Source of the DNA: Neptunitalea chrysea
GTDB lineage: Bacteria; Bacteroidota; Bacteroidia; Flavobacteriales; Flavobacteriaceae
Reading direction: 5' to 3'
Length of the DNA stretch: 64,000 bases
Assembly (NCBI RefSeq): GCF_027924145.1
Contig: NZ_BRVP01000008.1
Location: 1-64,000 of the forward strand
The translations under genes and the position numbers were made by a program. The stretch's first letter is position 1. Each line of letters starts with the position of its first letter. Below are positions 37,348 through 46,809 of the stretch, one piece after another. Under the pieces are notes generated by a model. That model had not been told where the DNA came from, ran no database searches, and saw only the letters and a list, made by a program, of their open reading frames with translations.

Positions 37348-37398
37348 ACCCTATTTTACTAGAATCATATTTATAATTAAATTCTATAAAATTAGGGT
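37348..37398. repeat. Imperfect inverted repeat after the arg operon
   Basis: Arms 37348-37365 and 37381-37398 (ACCCTATTTTACTAGAAT with its near complement) pair at 15 of 18 positions around a 15-nt loop. There is no long T tract on either side, so terminator function is only a possibility. Confidence 0.5.
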
Positions 37399-37455
37399 GG
37401 TTGCTTTATAAAGCTATTATTTTTTTATATAGTTTTGTGCAAAACTGGAGTCCGT

Positions 37456-38646
37456 ATGAAACAATCTTCTTTTAGATTATATTTTATAGATCTTATTCGT
37501 GCTTTTGCTATTTGTATGATGCTTCAAGGGCATTTTACCGATAGTCTTTTAGGACATGAATATAGAGATCCTAATAATATTTTCTATTCGGTTTGGTTGT
37601 ATTTTAGAGGTATTACAGCTCCTACTTTTTTTACTGTTTCCGGTTTTATTTTCACGTATCTTTTAATTAAAGATTCTGTACATACCGGTTGGGATAATAT
37701 TCGTGTTAGAAAAGGAATCAGACGTGGTTTTTATTTAATTGGTATTGGGTATGCATTACGTACCAATATTGCCGGACTATTAATAGGACAAATCTACGAT
37801 GGGTTTTATATGATAGATGTATTACAATGTATAGGTTTATCTCTAATATTAATAGTTACTATTTACTTATTAACGCAAAATACACCTAAGTGGTTGATGC
37901 CATTATTATTGCTTTCAGCTACACTATTCTTATTTACTTTTGAACCCGTATATTCGCAACTAACGTTTGATTATATGCCTAAAATGTTTGCTAATTACTT
38001 TACCAAAGCAAACGGATCTGTTTTCACTATTTTTCCATGGTTTGGTTATACCGCATTCGGTTCGTTTTTAGCATATGTTTTTAATCATTATAAAGGACAT
38101 AAACATATTTATATATACGCTATAAGTACAGCGCTAATTTTGGGTGTAGCATTATTATTTGGTAGTTCTCCTTTCTTTTATAAAATGTATGAAGTAACCG
38201 GAATTGAAATATTTAACATGATATTTGATAACAACTACCTATACGCTAGACTAGGAAATGTTATGTTTTCATTTGCATTTTTCATGTTACTACAAAATGT
38301 ACTTACCTACCGCAAGTTTATAGAAATAGGACAAAATACCTTATCAATATATATAATACACTTCATGTTATTATATGGTAGCTTTACAGGCTTAGGGTTG
38401 TATAAATTCTTTAATCATTCGTTATCTCCGTATGTCATTGTACCAGGAGCTATTATTTTTGTACTTACTAATGTATTTATTTCATTTAAATACAACCTAT
38501 ACAAACCAGAAATAGACAAGAAAACAGCTTTAGTCAAGCAAGAAGTTATGCTGTTAACTATAGAAGCATATTATATTATTATAAATACAGCAATACGTAT
38601 TAAGAATAAAATAGTAGCTATGCTTTCTGGTTACCGAAACTCATGA
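37456..38646 (+). CDS. Multi-pass membrane acyltransferase-like protein (DUF1624/HGSNAT-like)
   Basis: This is a membrane protein of 396 residues from the chosen start with about ten hydrophobic segments. The N-terminal FIDLIRAFAICMMLQGHFTDSLLG, followed by FRGITAPTFFTVSGFIFTYLL, resembles the heparan-alpha-glucosaminide N-acetyltransferase/DUF1624 group, with the conserved histidine in MLQGHF. These proteins move acyl groups to sugars or related acceptors in the membrane; the acceptor here is unknown. I use the ATG at 37456 (MKQSSFRL) rather than 37435. Its 3' end overlaps the convergent AraC-type gene by 6 bp. Confidence 0.72.
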   Translation: MKQSSFRLYFIDLIRAFAICMMLQGHFTDSLLGHEYRDPNNIFYSVWLYFRGITAPTFFTVSGFIFTYLLIKDSVHTGWDNIRVRKGIRRGFYLIGIGYALRTNIAGLLIGQIYDGFYMIDVLQCIGLSLILIVTIYLLTQNTPKWLMPLLLLSATLFLFTFEPVYSQLTFDYMPKMFANYFTKANGSVFTIFPWFGYTAFGSFLAYVFNHYKGHKHIYIYAISTALILGVALLFGSSPFFYKMYEVTGIEIFNMIFDNNYLYARLGNVMFSFAFFMLLQNVLTYRKFIEIGQNTLSIYIIHFMLLYGSFTGLGLYKFFNHSLSPYVIVPGAIIFVLTNVFISFKYNLYKPEIDKKTALVKQEVMLLTIEAYYIIINTAIRIKNKIVAMLSGYRNS

Positions 38647-39573
38647 TAACATAGAACGGTATTGCTTAGGGGTAATTTTTTCTATTTTTTTAAACTGTCT
38701 GTTAAAATAGCTTACATTGTTAAAACCTGATTGAAAAGCTACATCCCTAAGTTTGAATTTAGAATTCTTAATTAATTTCTTAGCAAACTTAATACGTTCT
38801 GCATTTAAATAATCAATCGGTGTTTCTCCTAGCGTATTCTTAAAGGTCTTAAAGAAACTAGATTTACTCATACAGGCCTTATCGGCCAGTTTATCCACAT
38901 TTATTTCCTCTGTTAAATGCTCTCGTATATATTTTACCACAAAGGCTATTCTGTTATCATCTAAGAGTGGTGTTGTATCATTTAAAAGTAGCACCCTAGC
39001 TTTGGTTTGTAATAACCTAACAATTAACTCCTTTATCATTAAATCTAACAATACATCTTTCGCTTTACTACCTTCTACAAAAGTTATAATTAAACGGTCT
39101 ACCAATGCCTGTAGATTTGTGTTATTATTTAAATGAATAGCTAAGTCATCTAAGTTGTAACTATCATTCTCAAATTCAATTCGAGTTTGATCATTAAAAA
39201 AGGCAACAGTTTCTTTTATTTTGTCCGATGCAATCCCTAAGGCTAAACATTCTGTTGGCTTCTCCAACGTTGCCGTAGGAAAGTCAATAATCATTTTTTC
39301 GTTAGCAGGTAACACCACAGACTCTCCTGGTAAAAACTCAAAATTCTTCATTTGGTTAAGGTGCATCACCTTCTTTCCAGATATCATACTAGCTATAACA
39401 GGATAACTAAATTCTAAATAAACATTCTCGGCTTTTAGTCTTGTTTCGTAGATATTCAATTCAGCAAAATCGGCCGTATAAACAGTGCGGTTTTCCACCA
39501 GCGTGTCAATCTTTCTCAGACTTTTATAATTTATCAAATTAGCATTCAAAACCTCAATATTTATTGATATCAT
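38641..39573 (-). CDS. AraC-family transcriptional regulator
   Basis: This 310-residue protein has an unrecognised N-terminal sensor part and a C-terminal AraC DNA-binding domain with two helix-turn-helix units ([20 protein letters not shown] and [20 protein letters not shown], then [12 protein letters not shown]). It is divergent from the aldehyde dehydrogenase gene with only about 90 bp between the start codons. By position it is the obvious candidate regulator of the ALDH/DUF779 pair. The AraC/ALDH/DUF779 set is a recurring neighbourhood for alcohol and aldehyde use. Confidence 0.88.
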   Translation of the reverse strand: MISINIEVLNANLINYKSLRKIDTLVENRTVYTADFAELNIYETRLKAENVYLEFSYPVIASMISGKKVMHLNQMKNFEFLPGESVVLPANEKMIIDFPTATLEKPTECLALGIASDKIKETVAFFNDQTRIEFENDSYNLDDLAIHLNNNTNLQALVDRLIITFVEGSKAKDVLLDLMIKELIVRLLQTKARVLLLNDTTPLLDDNRIAFVVKYIREHLTEEINVDKLADKACMSKSSFFKTFKNTLGETPIDYLNAERIKFAKKLIKNSKFKLRDVAFQSGFNNVSYFNRQFKKIEKITPKQYRSMLS

Positions 39574-39664
39574 ACTAATGTACTACAAAAAAATACAAAT
39601 GTTCAATTATTTAAATAAAATTTTGATCAATTTTAACATCAGTAATCAAAATCAAATAATTTTT

Positions 39665-41191
39665 ATGGATACTATGACACAATCTTTCCCATTTGTAGGT
39701 AAAGAAGTTTCCTTTAAGGAACACTACGATAATTTCATTGGAGGCCAGTGGGTTGCCCCTGTAAAAGGTGAATATTTTGATAATACTTCCCCTATAAACG
39801 GACAGTTAATTGCTAAAGCAGCTAGATCTACTAAAGAAGATATTGAACTAGCTTTAGATGCAGCTCATGAAGCTTATAAAACTTGGAGTCGTACCTCTCC
39901 AACTGAGAGAAGTGCTGTTTTATTAAAAATAGCAGACGTCATGGAACAAAATTTAGAGTACTTAGCAACTGTTGAAACCATTGACAATGGTAAAGCTATT
40001 AGAGAAACTTTAAATGCCGACCTTCCTTTATGTATTGACCATTTTAGATATTTTGCAGGTGTTATTAGAGGAGAAGAAAGTACTATAGCCGAATTAGACG
40101 AGAACACCGTGAGTATTGCTCTGCATGAACCACTTGGGGTTGTTGGGCAAATTATCCCATGGAATTTCCCATTATTAATGGCGGTTTGGAAAATAGCACC
40201 GGCAATTGCTGCTGGTAATACTACAGTTGTAAAAGCAGCTGAACAAACCCCCACTTCTATTTTAGTTTTAATGGAACTTATTCAGGATATCATTCCGGCT
40301 GGTGTTATTAATATAGTAAACGGCTTTGGTGTTGAAGCTGGTAAACCATTAGCACAATCTCCAAGAATTTCTAAAGTTGCCTTTACAGGTGAAACTACCA
40401 CTGGTAGATTAATTTTACAATATGCTTCTGAAAACATTATTCGTACTACAATGGAATTAGGTGGTAAATCACCTAACATCTTCTTTAAATCTGTTGGAGA
40501 TGCCGATGATGATTTCTTTGATAAAGCCATAGAAGGTGCTGTTATGTTTGCCTTAAATCAAGGCGAAGTTTGTACTTGTCCTTCAAGAATGTTGGTACAC
40601 GAAGACATTTACGACAAATTTATGGAGCGTGTAGTAGCCAGAACAAAAGCTATTGTATGTGGTAATCCGTTAGACCCAGCAACTATGATGGGAGCTCAGG
40701 CTAGTAATGATCAGAAAGAGAAAATTATGTCGTACCTGAAAATAGGTAAAGAAGAAGGTGCTGAAGTATTATGTGGTGGTGACGAAAACCATTTAGGTGG
40801 AGAATTTGAAAACGGACACTACATTCAGCCTACCATCTTTAAAGGACACAATAAAATGAGAGTATTCCAAGAAGAAATCTTTGGTCCTGTTGTAGCTGTT
40901 ACTACTTTTAAAACAACAGAAGAAGCCTTAGAAATTGCAAACGATACCTTATACGGACTAGGTGCCGGTGTATGGACGCGTGATGCACATGAAATGTATC
41001 AAGTACCCCGACAAATTTTAGCTGGTAGAGTTTGGGTAAATAATTATCATGCATACCCCGCTCATGCCCCATTTGGTGGTTACAAAAAATCTGGATTTGG
41101 GCGTGAGAACCATAAAATGATGTTAGAACACTACAGACAAACCAAAAACATGCTTATTTCTTATAGTAAGCAAAAACTTGGTTTCTTTTAA
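39665..41191 (+). CDS. NAD-dependent aldehyde dehydrogenase (ExaC/AcoD-type)
   Basis: This enzyme is 508 residues from the ATG at 39665. It has the NAD site [29 protein letters not shown], catalytic Glu264 in MELGGKSPN and catalytic Cys303 in [11 protein letters not shown]. The GEVCTCPSR version is typical of the ExaC/AcoD acetaldehyde dehydrogenase group. The longer in-frame extension from 39578 is AT-driven and lacks similarity, so it is not used. Together with DUF779 downstream it suggests oxidation of short aldehydes from alcohol or amino-alcohol catabolism. A 9-bp terminator hairpin follows at 41213. Confidence 0.93.
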   Translation: MDTMTQSFPFVGKEVSFKEHYDNFIGGQWVAPVKGEYFDNTSPINGQLIAKAARSTKEDIELALDAAHEAYKTWSRTSPTERSAVLLKIADVMEQNLEYLATVETIDNGKAIRETLNADLPLCIDHFRYFAGVIRGEESTIAELDENTVSIALHEPLGVVGQIIPWNFPLLMAVWKIAPAIAAGNTTVVKAAEQTPTSILVLMELIQDIIPAGVINIVNGFGVEAGKPLAQSPRISKVAFTGETTTGRLILQYASENIIRTTMELGGKSPNIFFKSVGDADDDFFDKAIEGAVMFALNQGEVCTCPSRMLVHEDIYDKFMERVVARTKAIVCGNPLDPATMMGAQASNDQKEKIMSYLKIGKEEGAEVLCGGDENHLGGEFENGHYIQPTIFKGHNKMRVFQEEIFGPVVAVTTFKTTEEALEIANDTLYGLGAGVWTRDAHEMYQVPRQILAGRVWVNNYHAYPAHAPFGGYKKSGFGRENHKMMLEHYRQTKNMLISYSKQKLGFF

Positions 41192-41212
41192 ATTATGTAT
41201 TGGGCAAATAAT

Positions 41213-41240
41213 AAGGGCAGTTTTGTACTGCCCTTGTTTG
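41213..41240 (+). terminator. Terminator hairpin after aldehyde dehydrogenase
   Basis: The 9-bp stem AAGGGCAGT / ACTGCCCTT (loop 41222-41226) is followed by GTTTGTT. Confidence 0.75.
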
Positions 41241-41351
41241 TTCAAAGCCAATTACTTAAGGGTATACCAAAAATAACATTTAACCTTAATTACCAAGTAA
41301 CCTATTTCATGGAAAGCCCGCGAAACAGTATAATTGAATATGGGGTTTAAT

Positions 41352-41369
41352 TACGAGACAAGTCTCGTA
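41352..41369. promoter_or_regulatory. Perfect inverted repeat, candidate operator before the DUF779 gene
   Basis: TACGAGAC-AA-GTCTCGTA is an 8-bp dyad with a 2-nt centre, about 30 bp before the chosen DUF779 start and after the ALDH terminator. Its size suits a dimeric regulator. No regulator can be assigned. Confidence 0.45.
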
Positions 41370-41399
41370 GCATTAAATATCGATCATCGAGAAAAAGTT

Positions 41400-41765
41400 A
41401 TGATTACGAATATAGAAAAGATTAGTGCCACAGATAAAGCAAGAGAACTAATAGCCAAGCTGCAGGATAGAAACGGAGCTATTATGTTTCACCAAAGTGG
41501 CGGATGCTGCGATGGGTCGCAACCTATGTGCTTTACCACAGATGATTTTAAAATAGGAGAATCTGATATTAAATTGGGAACTATATACGGTGCCGATTTT
41601 TGGATGAGTAAAGACCAATACGAATATTGGAAACATACACACCTAACCTTAGATGTGGTGCCAGGTAGAGGATCAAGTTTCTCTTTGGAAATACCAATGG
41701 GCGTCCGATTTATTATTCATTCAAGATTATTAACCTCTGAAGAACGCAAAGTGTTAAATATCTAA
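41400..41765 (+). CDS. DUF779 protein, aldehyde dehydrogenase partner
   Basis: This 121-residue protein has the family core AIMFHQSGGCCDGSQPMCF with a paired cysteine, then GTIYGADFWMSKDQYEYWKHTHLTLDVVPGRGSSFSLE. DUF779 genes are commonly found beside ExaC/AcoD-type aldehyde dehydrogenases, but no activity has been firmly assigned. I use the ATG at 41400; the in-frame ATG at 41334 would put a perfect inverted repeat inside the coding region and lengthen the protein beyond the family norm. Confidence 0.85.
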   Translation: MITNIEKISATDKARELIAKLQDRNGAIMFHQSGGCCDGSQPMCFTTDDFKIGESDIKLGTIYGADFWMSKDQYEYWKHTHLTLDVVPGRGSSFSLEIPMGVRFIIHSRLLTSEERKVLNI

Positions 41766-41801
41766 TTTAAAAAAAGCTACCTTTGCATAAATTTATATGT
41801 A

Positions 41802-43151
41802 ATGGGTACTTTTGAAGATTTAAAACTTACCAAGTTTTTAGATAATGTTATAGAAGATTTAGGGTATACTACTCCTACTCCAATTCAGGAGCAGGCATTT
41901 CCTGTAATTCTTTCAGGTAAAGATGTTGTAGGTATTGCCCAAACCGGTACCGGAAAAACATTTGCATACCTATTACCTATTTTAAGAGAATTAAAATTCT
42001 CTAAGCAGCAAACTCCTCGTGTTTTAATATTAGTACCTACAAGAGAGTTAGTAGTACAAGTTGTTGAAGCTGTAGAACAGTTAACCGCCTACATGAATGT
42101 ACGCGTTGCAGGTGTTTATGGTGGAGTTAATATGAATACTCATATTGCACTAGTGCAAGAAGGGCAAGATATTATTGTAGCTACCCCTGGTAGATTGTAC
42201 GACTTGGCTATTAGCCGTATGCTAAGCCTTAAAGCGATTCAAAAGTTGGTTATTGATGAAGTAGATGTAATGCTAGACCTTGGGTTTAGATTTCAGTTAA
42301 TGAACATTTTTGACCTGCTACCCGAAAAACGTCAGAATATTATGTTCTCTGCTACTATGACCACAGAAGTAGATGACCTTATTACAGACTTTTTCTTATT
42401 TCCTGAAAAAATCTCAGTAGCCGAATCAGGTACACCTTTAGACAATATTCAGCAAACTCGTTATGAAGTACCTAACTTCTATACCAAAATTAATTTGGTA
42501 AGTAGTTTGTTAAAAGATAAAGAGACCTTTAAAAAGGTAGTTATATTCTCTCCTGATAAAAAGAAAGCAGATATTCTATTTGAAAATTTAGAAGAAATGT
42601 TTTTGGGACAATGTGCTATTATCCACTCCAATAAAACACAGAATTATCGTTTACGAGCTATCGAAAATTTTGATAATGGTAAGAAACGCGTATTGGTAGC
42701 CAGTGATATTATTGCTCGTGGATTAGATTTTGATCAACTATCGCATGTTATCAGTATTGATGTACCGGAGTATCCAGAAAACTATATTCACCGTATTGGT
42801 AGAACAGGTAGGGCTGAAAAAGAAGGAAAATCAATTTTATTTTCTACGCCTAAAGAAGCAGAATACCTTATTGCTATACAAGAATTAATGCAAAAGCAAA
42901 TTACTTTATTAGAAAATCCAGATGATTTAGAATTTAATGAGCAGTTGCTACCTGAAGAACGTGATAAGGTAAGAGAGCGCAATAACCCTACTAAAGTAGT
43001 AGAAGATGAACGTGGAGCTGCCTTCCATGATAAAAAGGAGAAAAACAGAAAGATTAATATGGGAGGTTCTTATCGTAGAGAACTTGCTAAAAAATATAAA
43101 AAGCCTAAAACACGTGGTGATAAAAATGCTAACAAGAAAAAAAGGAGATGA
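41802..43151 (+). CDS. DEAD-box ATP-dependent RNA helicase
   Basis: This 449-residue protein has the Q-motif (PTPIQEQAFP), motif I AQTGTGKT (46-53), motif Ia PTREL (79-83), TPGR, motif II as DEVD (152-155) in place of DEAD, SAT, and the C-terminal ARGLDFD and HRIGRTGRA motifs. The basic C-terminal tail (from about 390, rich in Lys and Arg) likely binds RNA. It probably acts in ribosome assembly or RNA decay, with no specific target evident. Its stop codon overlaps the hairpin that ends the convergent reductase gene. Confidence 0.93.
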   Translation: MGTFEDLKLTKFLDNVIEDLGYTTPTPIQEQAFPVILSGKDVVGIAQTGTGKTFAYLLPILRELKFSKQQTPRVLILVPTRELVVQVVEAVEQLTAYMNVRVAGVYGGVNMNTHIALVQEGQDIIVATPGRLYDLAISRMLSLKAIQKLVIDEVDVMLDLGFRFQLMNIFDLLPEKRQNIMFSATMTTEVDDLITDFFLFPEKISVAESGTPLDNIQQTRYEVPNFYTKINLVSSLLKDKETFKKVVIFSPDKKKADILFENLEEMFLGQCAIIHSNKTQNYRLRAIENFDNGKKRVLVASDIIARGLDFDQLSHVISIDVPEYPENYIHRIGRTGRAEKEGKSILFSTPKEAEYLIAIQELMQKQITLLENPDDLEFNEQLLPEERDKVRERNNPTKVVEDERGAAFHDKKEKNRKINMGGSYRRELAKKYKKPKTRGDKNANKKKRR

Positions 43152-43163
43152 AACATCATCTCC
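43130..43163 (-). terminator. Terminator of the flavin reductase gene, inside the helicase 3' end
   Basis: The 8-bp stem GGAGATGA / TCATCTCC (43144-43151 with 43156-43163) is followed on the minus strand by CTTTTTTTCTTG. The helicase stop codon is part of the stem. Confidence 0.7.
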
Positions 43164-43169
43164 CCTGAA

Positions 43170-43703
43170 CTATGCTTCTAAAAATTGGTTGAGCTTATCC
43201 TGATGCTCTTTTGAAAGAGCTTCATCTGTAATTTTTAAATCGGATGCAGAAAAATGTTTACTGTATGAAGGCAAAGAAAACGTTGTAATAACTTCCCCTC
43301 CAAAACGTGGTAATAATAACGAAGTCGCTTCTAACGATTTTGAAGCTCCAAACTTACCTTCAGAGGTGCTCATTAAAAAGATTTTCTTTCCTTCAAGAAA
43401 ATTACGGTTAAAACGAGACATCCAATCAATCAAGTTTTTAAAATAAGCAGACATATTTCCATTATGTTCATTTACAGAAATAACAAGTCCGTCTGAATCT
43501 TGTATATCATTTACCAATTCAACCAAGGCATTTTTAAAACCTTCCTTGCGTTCTTCATCCTCACTGTAAATAGGAAATGGCATTTCGCTCATATCAAGTG
43601 TATCAACACTTAGCCCCTCTATTAAACTTACAGTATACTTTACTAATTGAAAATTGATAGATTTTGAAGAATTACTTCCTGCAAAAGCAATTATTTTTTC
43701 CAT
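43170..43703 (-). CDS. NAD(P)H-dependent FMN reductase-like flavodoxin-fold protein
   Basis: This 177-residue flavodoxin-fold protein begins MEKIIAFAGSNSSKSINFQLV, the FMN phosphate loop of the NADPH-dependent FMN reductase family, followed by SVNEHNGNMSAYFKNLIDWMSR, the variant of the usual P-E-Y-N motif. Members reduce quinones, azo compounds or FMN in the cytosol; the substrate is unknown. It is a single gene convergent with the helicase. Confidence 0.85.
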   Translation of the reverse strand: MEKIIAFAGSNSSKSINFQLVKYTVSLIEGLSVDTLDMSEMPFPIYSEDEERKEGFKNALVELVNDIQDSDGLVISVNEHNGNMSAYFKNLIDWMSRFNRNFLEGKKIFLMSTSEGKFGASKSLEATSLLLPRFGGEVITTFSLPSYSKHFSASDLKITDEALSKEHQDKLNQFLEA

Positions 43704-43792
43704 TTTTTACTAATTTTATTTAAAGATATAGCATTAATAGCTTGTAATTGCAATAACTATAGTAAATTACCGGTTTTATACATCAATATTAT

Positions 43793-44677
43793 ATGAAAAT
43801 TCCTAAGAAGCTTTCTATTTCTAACGATCAGTTAGAGGTAACTATTAAAAAAGAAGGTGCCGAAATTTGCAGCATTAAAGACACTAGTGGAACTGAATAT
43901 ATCTGGGATGCAAATCCTGAAATTTGGGGTAGTCACGCCCCTGTACTCTTCCCTATTATAGGGAGTTTAAAGGAGAGTCATTTCACTTACAATGGCAAAA
44001 GATATTGTACTCCAAAACACGGGTTTATACGTTACAATGAAAATTTAAAAGTAGCTAATCAAACCACCAGTTCAATTACACTAAACTATACGTATACAGA
44101 GGACTCTCTGGTAATCTATCCGTTTAAATTCGATTTTTCAATTACCTTTTCCCTTGAAGGAAAACAATTGAAAGTACAGCATTCAATAAAAAATTTAGGA
44201 GACGAAACAATGTTTTTCTCCATTGGAGGGCATCCGGCTTTTAAATGCCCTTTAAAAGATGGTGAAAACTATGATGACTACCTACTGGTATTTGAAACAG
44301 AGGAAACCTGTGAAACCCACCTATTAGATAGCCAAGGTTTACAATCGGGTACCACTGCACCTCTATTAAAAGGTGATAAAATTTTGCGTCTGCAACATGA
44401 ACTTTTTAAAGATGATGCACTTATTCTAAAAGATTTAACCTCTCGTAAAGTGAGTCTTTGTCATGAAACAAAGGGCGAAATATTATCAGTATCTTTTCCT
44501 GAGTTCAATTATTTGGGTATTTGGGCAAAACCATCAGGGGATTTTGTATGTATTGAGCCATGGTTAGGAGTAACCGATAATGCTGATACCAATGGAGATT
44601 TCACCAAAAAAGAAGGTAATTTACAACTCGCATCAAGTGCTCAGTTTGATGTTTCTTTTTACATTGATATACATTAA
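43793..44677 (+). CDS. Aldose 1-epimerase family protein (LacX-like)
   Basis: This 294-residue protein of the galactose mutarotase superfamily has the segments ICSIKDTSGTEYIWDANPEIW, HAPVLFPIIG, PKHGFIRYNE and FSIGGHPAFKCPL (catalytic histidine), then FVCIEPWLGVTDN (catalytic glutamate). It is nearer to the short LacX/YeaD-like branch than to GalM. It may interconvert anomers of a hexose or hexose phosphate. A bidirectional terminator follows directly. Confidence 0.88.
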   Translation: MKIPKKLSISNDQLEVTIKKEGAEICSIKDTSGTEYIWDANPEIWGSHAPVLFPIIGSLKESHFTYNGKRYCTPKHGFIRYNENLKVANQTTSSITLNYTYTEDSLVIYPFKFDFSITFSLEGKQLKVQHSIKNLGDETMFFSIGGHPAFKCPLKDGENYDDYLLVFETEETCETHLLDSQGLQSGTTAPLLKGDKILRLQHELFKDDALILKDLTSRKVSLCHETKGEILSVSFPEFNYLGIWAKPSGDFVCIEPWLGVTDNADTNGDFTKKEGNLQLASSAQFDVSFYIDIH

Positions 44678-44682
44678 AATAA

Positions 44683-44715
44683 AAAATCCGAAGTGTTTAA
44701 AACACTTCGGATTTT
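44683..44715. terminator. Bidirectional intrinsic terminator
   Basis: A perfect 15-bp stem (AAAATCCGAAGTGTT and its complement) with a TAA loop separates the convergent epimerase and lysozyme-like genes. Confidence 0.92.
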
Positions 44716-44737
44716 CAATTACTACTTTACTATTGCT

Positions 44738-45409
44738 CTAAATAACTTTCGCCTTTCTATCGGCTTTAATAAAAGAAAGATCATATCCGGCAAACTTCTT
44801 CATGTAAAACTTTATAGAAGTACCATTAGCATCTCTAAAAACATGACTTCCTGAGGTACGCAAAAACTTTTTCACGTTACCGGCACCACCTAAATGAGCC
44901 GCTGCCAGAATGCCAGATTCTGTTACATAAACACCATTAATCCTTTTACCGACATATTTTTTTATCTCCTTTCGTAAAATGGCTTTATTTCTTGCCATAT
45001 ACGCTATTAAGACTTTTTCCTGAAGTTCAGGATCATTTAAAAACTTCTTGGTATCATGAATACCAAAAGCTCTTAACGTTTTTTTACCAAACTGGTATTT
45101 TCCTAAATACCCTAATTGATTGGTAACAAAGTAATTCCCTCTTGACTCTTTATAACCTAACGCCTCTTTAAAACCTGTAAACGATTTCCCTGTAAAAGGA
45201 GGAGTTATTAACTCTGCCTTACTAATGGTTTTAAAAGATGGTTCAGTAATAGAAAATTTAGCAATTAAAGAATCTGGAATTGTTTTTTTTATTTTTTCTT
45301 TTTCTAAAGGTTTCTTATATTCGGTTTTAGTTTTGTTTTTACTATATCCGAAATAAATAAAACCTAAACATAATAATGATAGAACAATTTTAACTGCATT
45401 CTTTTTCAT
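44738..45409 (-). CDS. Lysozyme-like/transglycosylase-fold envelope protein
   Basis: This 223-residue protein has an N-terminal membrane anchor or signal (about 6-22) and a lysine-rich linker. The C-terminal domain has GFKEALGYKESRGNY, with a glutamate in the place of the catalytic Glu of lytic transglycosylases, followed by NQLGYLGKYQFGKKTL, ILAAAHLGGAGNVKKFL and SIKFYMKKFAGYDLS. It most likely cleaves or binds peptidoglycan in the periplasm. It lies downstream of mltG but 356 bp away, with its own TACATTTG promoter-like element (minus strand, 45495-45502). Confidence 0.72.
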   Translation of the reverse strand: MKKNAVKIVLSLLCLGFIYFGYSKNKTKTEYKKPLEKEKIKKTIPDSLIAKFSITEPSFKTISKAELITPPFTGKSFTGFKEALGYKESRGNYFVTNQLGYLGKYQFGKKTLRAFGIHDTKKFLNDPELQEKVLIAYMARNKAILRKEIKKYVGKRINGVYVTESGILAAAHLGGAGNVKKFLRTSGSHVFRDANGTSIKFYMKKFAGYDLSFIKADRKAKVI

Positions 45410-45765
45410 TTATTTTATTTTCTCTAAAAGTGTTGTTAAACAACTGAAAAAGAACAATATAAACTGTTATTCTTCCTCTCAGAAATTAGGGCGACAAATG
45501 TACAAACTTTTTATCTACCTAAAAAACAAATAGTTAAAATTATATTAATATTAAAAAAGAATCAAAACTTAAACAAATAGTTCGTTTTATTTATAAAATC
45601 AGTAAAAAATTTCCAAAAAAAAGCTTACAAGATTAACATATTCATAATACATATCACTTTTTAAAGCTCTAAAACACCGTTTTTTTTCAAAATTAGCCTA
45701 AAAGTTTAACCTTCATTAACATTTAGACTTATAGATTTATCAATTTTTGTTACAAATAAAACAGC
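45410..45765. other. AT-rich intergenic region between mltG and the lysozyme-like gene
   Basis: No reading frame of note is present. On the minus strand TACATTTG (45495-45502) matches the -10 consensus for the lysozyme-like gene; the nearest CAA on the plus strand, corresponding to -33 TTG, is 24 nt away, at the edge of the accepted spacing. Nothing else is recognised. Confidence 0.45.
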
Positions 45766-46809
45766 TTAATAAGACTGTTTACTAACCCATTTATGATATT
45801 GAGATGCGTTTCTAAGATGCTGAGAAAGAGTTTTTGAAAACTTATGATAACCAAAATTTGTAACATCGGCTACAAAGAAATAATAGTCATGATGTTCGTA
45901 ATTTAACACGGCATCTATAGATGATATATCGGGCATTGCTATAGGCCCTGGAGGTACACCAGACGCATAATAAGTATTATATGGTGAAGTTGATGTGGCA
46001 TCTTTATGCTTATTTAAAACACGCTTAATAACAAAATCATCGTCCCCTATTTTCTTTCTATAAGCAAATATAACTGTAGGGTCTGCTCCTAATAACCAAT
46101 TCGATTTTATACGGTTAATATATACCCCTGCTACACGTTTGCGTTCACTTACCTTCGCTGTTTCTTTTTGAACAATAGATGCAACGGTTACCACCTGAAC
46201 TGGTGTTAAGTTTAATGCCTTTGCCTTGTTTAATCGGTCTTCATTCCAAAATAAATTGTACTCCTTAAGCATTCTATTCCTAAACTCACTACCGGAAGTA
46301 TTCCAAAAAAACTCATAGGTATTAGGGATATAAATAGCCAAAGCAGTAGCTTTTGTAAAACCATTTTCTTTTAAAAATTCAGCATCATACATTGCTTCTA
46401 ATAACTCTGTACTATCAGCTTCTATCTGAGTACTAATTCTACCAGCCAATTTCTCTAATGTATCCTGATTATTAAAAGTTATTTGAATAGGAATATTATT
46501 AACTCTAAGTGTATTTACAATATCATTATTATTCATACCCTTTTTAATAATGTAATATCCAGGCTTTACATTGGATGCATACCCTTTTTTTTCAGCTAAT
46601 TGTACAAATGCATCAATATCCTTCAAAAGAGGTGTCAATTGTTCTTTTACATCATCAAATGTATCAATACTACCTATGTAAAGATGTGCCTCTTCATTAT
46701 TGAAACTTGTATTGGGTTCAAACAATATATTATAAATACGATATACAAAAATACCACCTGCTACTACTCCAAGTAGCGCAATAATAACTACTAACTTTTT
46801 TATATTCAT
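45766..46809 (-). CDS. mltG: Endolytic murein transglycosylase
   Basis: This 347-residue YceG-like protein has a single N-terminal membrane segment (about 5-24). The catalytic domain contains YIPNTYEFFWNTSG, VQVVTVASIVQKETAK with the catalytic glutamate, RKRVAGVYINRI, LLGADPTVIFAY and the family ending SPYNTYYASGVPPGPIAMP, then YYFFVAD. MltG cuts nascent glycan strands and helps set their length. The start overlaps the GNAT gene by 4 bp, giving the operon dapF-GNAT-mltG, all linked to cell-wall supply. Confidence 0.94.
   Translation of the reverse strand: MNIKKLVVIIALLGVVAGGIFVYRIYNILFEPNTSFNNEEAHLYIGSIDTFDDVKEQLTPLLKDIDAFVQLAEKKGYASNVKPGYYIIKKGMNNNDIVNTLRVNNIPIQITFNNQDTLEKLAGRISTQIEADSTELLEAMYDAEFLKENGFTKATALAIYIPNTYEFFWNTSGSEFRNRMLKEYNLFWNEDRLNKAKALNLTPVQVVTVASIVQKETAKVSERKRVAGVYINRIKSNWLLGADPTVIFAYRKKIGDDDFVIKRVLNKHKDATSTSPYNTYYASGVPPGPIAMPDISSIDAVLNYEHHDYYFFVADVTNFGYHKFSKTLSQHLRNASQYHKWVSKQSY

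Noticed and set aside
39578-39664. Upstream start for the aldehyde dehydrogenase
   Set aside because: The extra 29 residues are rich in Asn, Ile and Lys, typical of translated AT-rich intergenic DNA, and the normal ALDH N-terminus begins at 39665.
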